A DNA stretch of 64,000 nt from Yponomeuta sedellus (lineage: Eukaryota > Arthropoda > Insecta > Lepidoptera > Yponomeutidae): NCBI GenBank assembly GCA_934045075.1, contig OW203729.1, positions 8,174,704 to 8,238,703 on the forward strand, written 5' to 3'. The position numbers were made by a program, and so were the translations under genes. Positions 62,970 through 64,000 of the stretch are shown here, in pieces. How positions within the stretch are numbered: position 1 is the stretch's first letter; every line of letters begins with the position of its first letter. Under the pieces are notes generated by a model. The model was not told the origin of the DNA. It did no database searches and saw only the letters and a list, made by a program, of their open reading frames with translations.

Positions 62970-64000
62970 CCAGAGCACACATCGGTATCTGTTTACAAGA
63001 TTTCACTCAAAAATCCGCGCCTGTATAGGGTACGTAATCCGGCCGCATTCGATAAAACTACGATGCCTATCATTTTCGATTAGTACAATAACGGCCTTAT
63101 GTATAAAAACACAATACCTTGAAACACTTCAAAAACGCTCACTAAAATACCACTGCGTTGATTTTATAGGGTAAAGATCTCACCACAGATAAAATAATAC
63201 GCCTCTATAAAGGAGGTTTTAGTGGAATTGTGCTTTTTTATAAATAAAACCGTAAGTCTTCCTACTTGTTAATCTGTGGGACATTCGGCTATACATCGAA
63301 TCGTCACAAACTATGAGTTGTAGTCACGGTTTACATCCGTGGTTGTAGTTCTACGAAATATTGTAGAGAAAAATGAAACGCTCAGGTCAGAGACAAGTAG
63401 CGACTTCTTGTGGCGGAGACCAAGACCCACTTGGGGTCGCCGAGCCAACGGAGTAAGTATAGCTTTTTATTTGCATTACCAAGGCCCCTTAATAAAGCCC
63501 CGTCTCCTGCTAAAAACATTGGTACCTACGTGAAACGCTCCGTTTTCTTTGCGCAAGACAATTTTTTGTTGCTAGGGGAAGCAGTATATAATATAAAAAA
63601 TTAACATAGAAAAACGATTGATTTGTGTAAAGTTTCAGATCACGAGCAACAGACGCGCCTTAATTGTAATGATCAGAAGCTATCACTAGCTACTGTCCCT
63701 TTCAGACAACCTTTAAATAGAATGGATGCTTCACACTTCATTTTTATAGACTGTCTCATATCAATTATTAAAGTCTATTTTTAGTTACAGGTACGTCACC
63801 TTGGATTGAAATACGCACTTAAAAAGATTATACCAGCGATAACAGTCAACTACTTCACACGTAAATAACACATCAAGCTTAAACATAGATTTAGTTCTTA
63901 TTTTCGCGTGAATTAATCAGATGTACCTTCTGTCAAAATTACACTTCACTTTTTATGATTTGATTTGAAAAAATCTGTATTCTTTTAAGGATTACGCTGT
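62970..64000. other. RGS7 intron or upstream, nothing recognised
   Basis: The missing first DEP exon(s) were looked for on the minus strand and not found. Plus-strand frames at 63339-63604 have no recognisable domain. Confidence 0.35.

Overview
This window looks like nuclear DNA of a lepidopteran insect (moth or butterfly). It is AT-rich, its genes are split by GT-AG introns, and it is crowded with short tRNA-headed SINEs, LINE and RTE 3' fragments, Helitron-like ends and foldback MITEs of the kind common in Lepidoptera. There are no operons, ribosome binding sites or CRISPR arrays. The order and species cannot be fixed from the sequence alone.

Layout. (1) 1.6-9.1 kb: three intronless or single-coding-exon genes for secreted proteins (196 aa on minus; 746 aa and 286 aa on plus). 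All end in the same short block, FP-(x6-7)-[C/S]AIP-[LI]LLSC-x-P-x-V-x-SG, so they are a local paralogue cluster of structural or extracellular proteins. (2) 11.3, 13.9-14.3 and 48.7-48.9 kb, all plus strand: members of a small Cys-peptide family with a C-terminal C-x2-G-(x)-C-x-[RE] block; a decayed duplicate of the third lies at 48.3 kb. (3) 14.8-38.4 kb, minus strand: a 25-exon BTB-BACK-kelch gene that I assembled exon by exon. Splice sites are canonical except one GC-AG intron, phases agree at every junction, and the frame is about 1175 codons with a roughly 310-residue N-terminal extension. (4) 40.2-42.4 kb: a degenerate MULE-type DNA transposon with inverted tandem-repeat ends. (5) 52.7-62.7 kb, minus strand: an R7-type RGS gene (RGS7-like: DEP, R7H, GGL, RGS) whose 5' end lies beyond the window. 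Its chain continues in phase into a long Pro/Ser/Ala-rich tail that carries PWE motifs like those of GPR158/GPR179 receptors, which are known RGS7 partners.

The regulatory logic readable here is ordinary insect biology: a putative Cullin-3 adaptor or actin-associated kelch protein, a G-protein signalling regulator, and extracellular proteins. The unusual signals are (a) the RGS7 tail with CPWE-like motifs and duplicated tail exon, (b) repeated decayed duplications of single exons, (c) transposons sitting exactly at splice donors of the kelch gene, including an inverted RTE pair flanking one exon, (d) the small Cys-peptide family, and (e) a pre-miRNA-like hairpin at 12.05 kb. Most of the rest is transposon debris; intervals without a gene are described individually.
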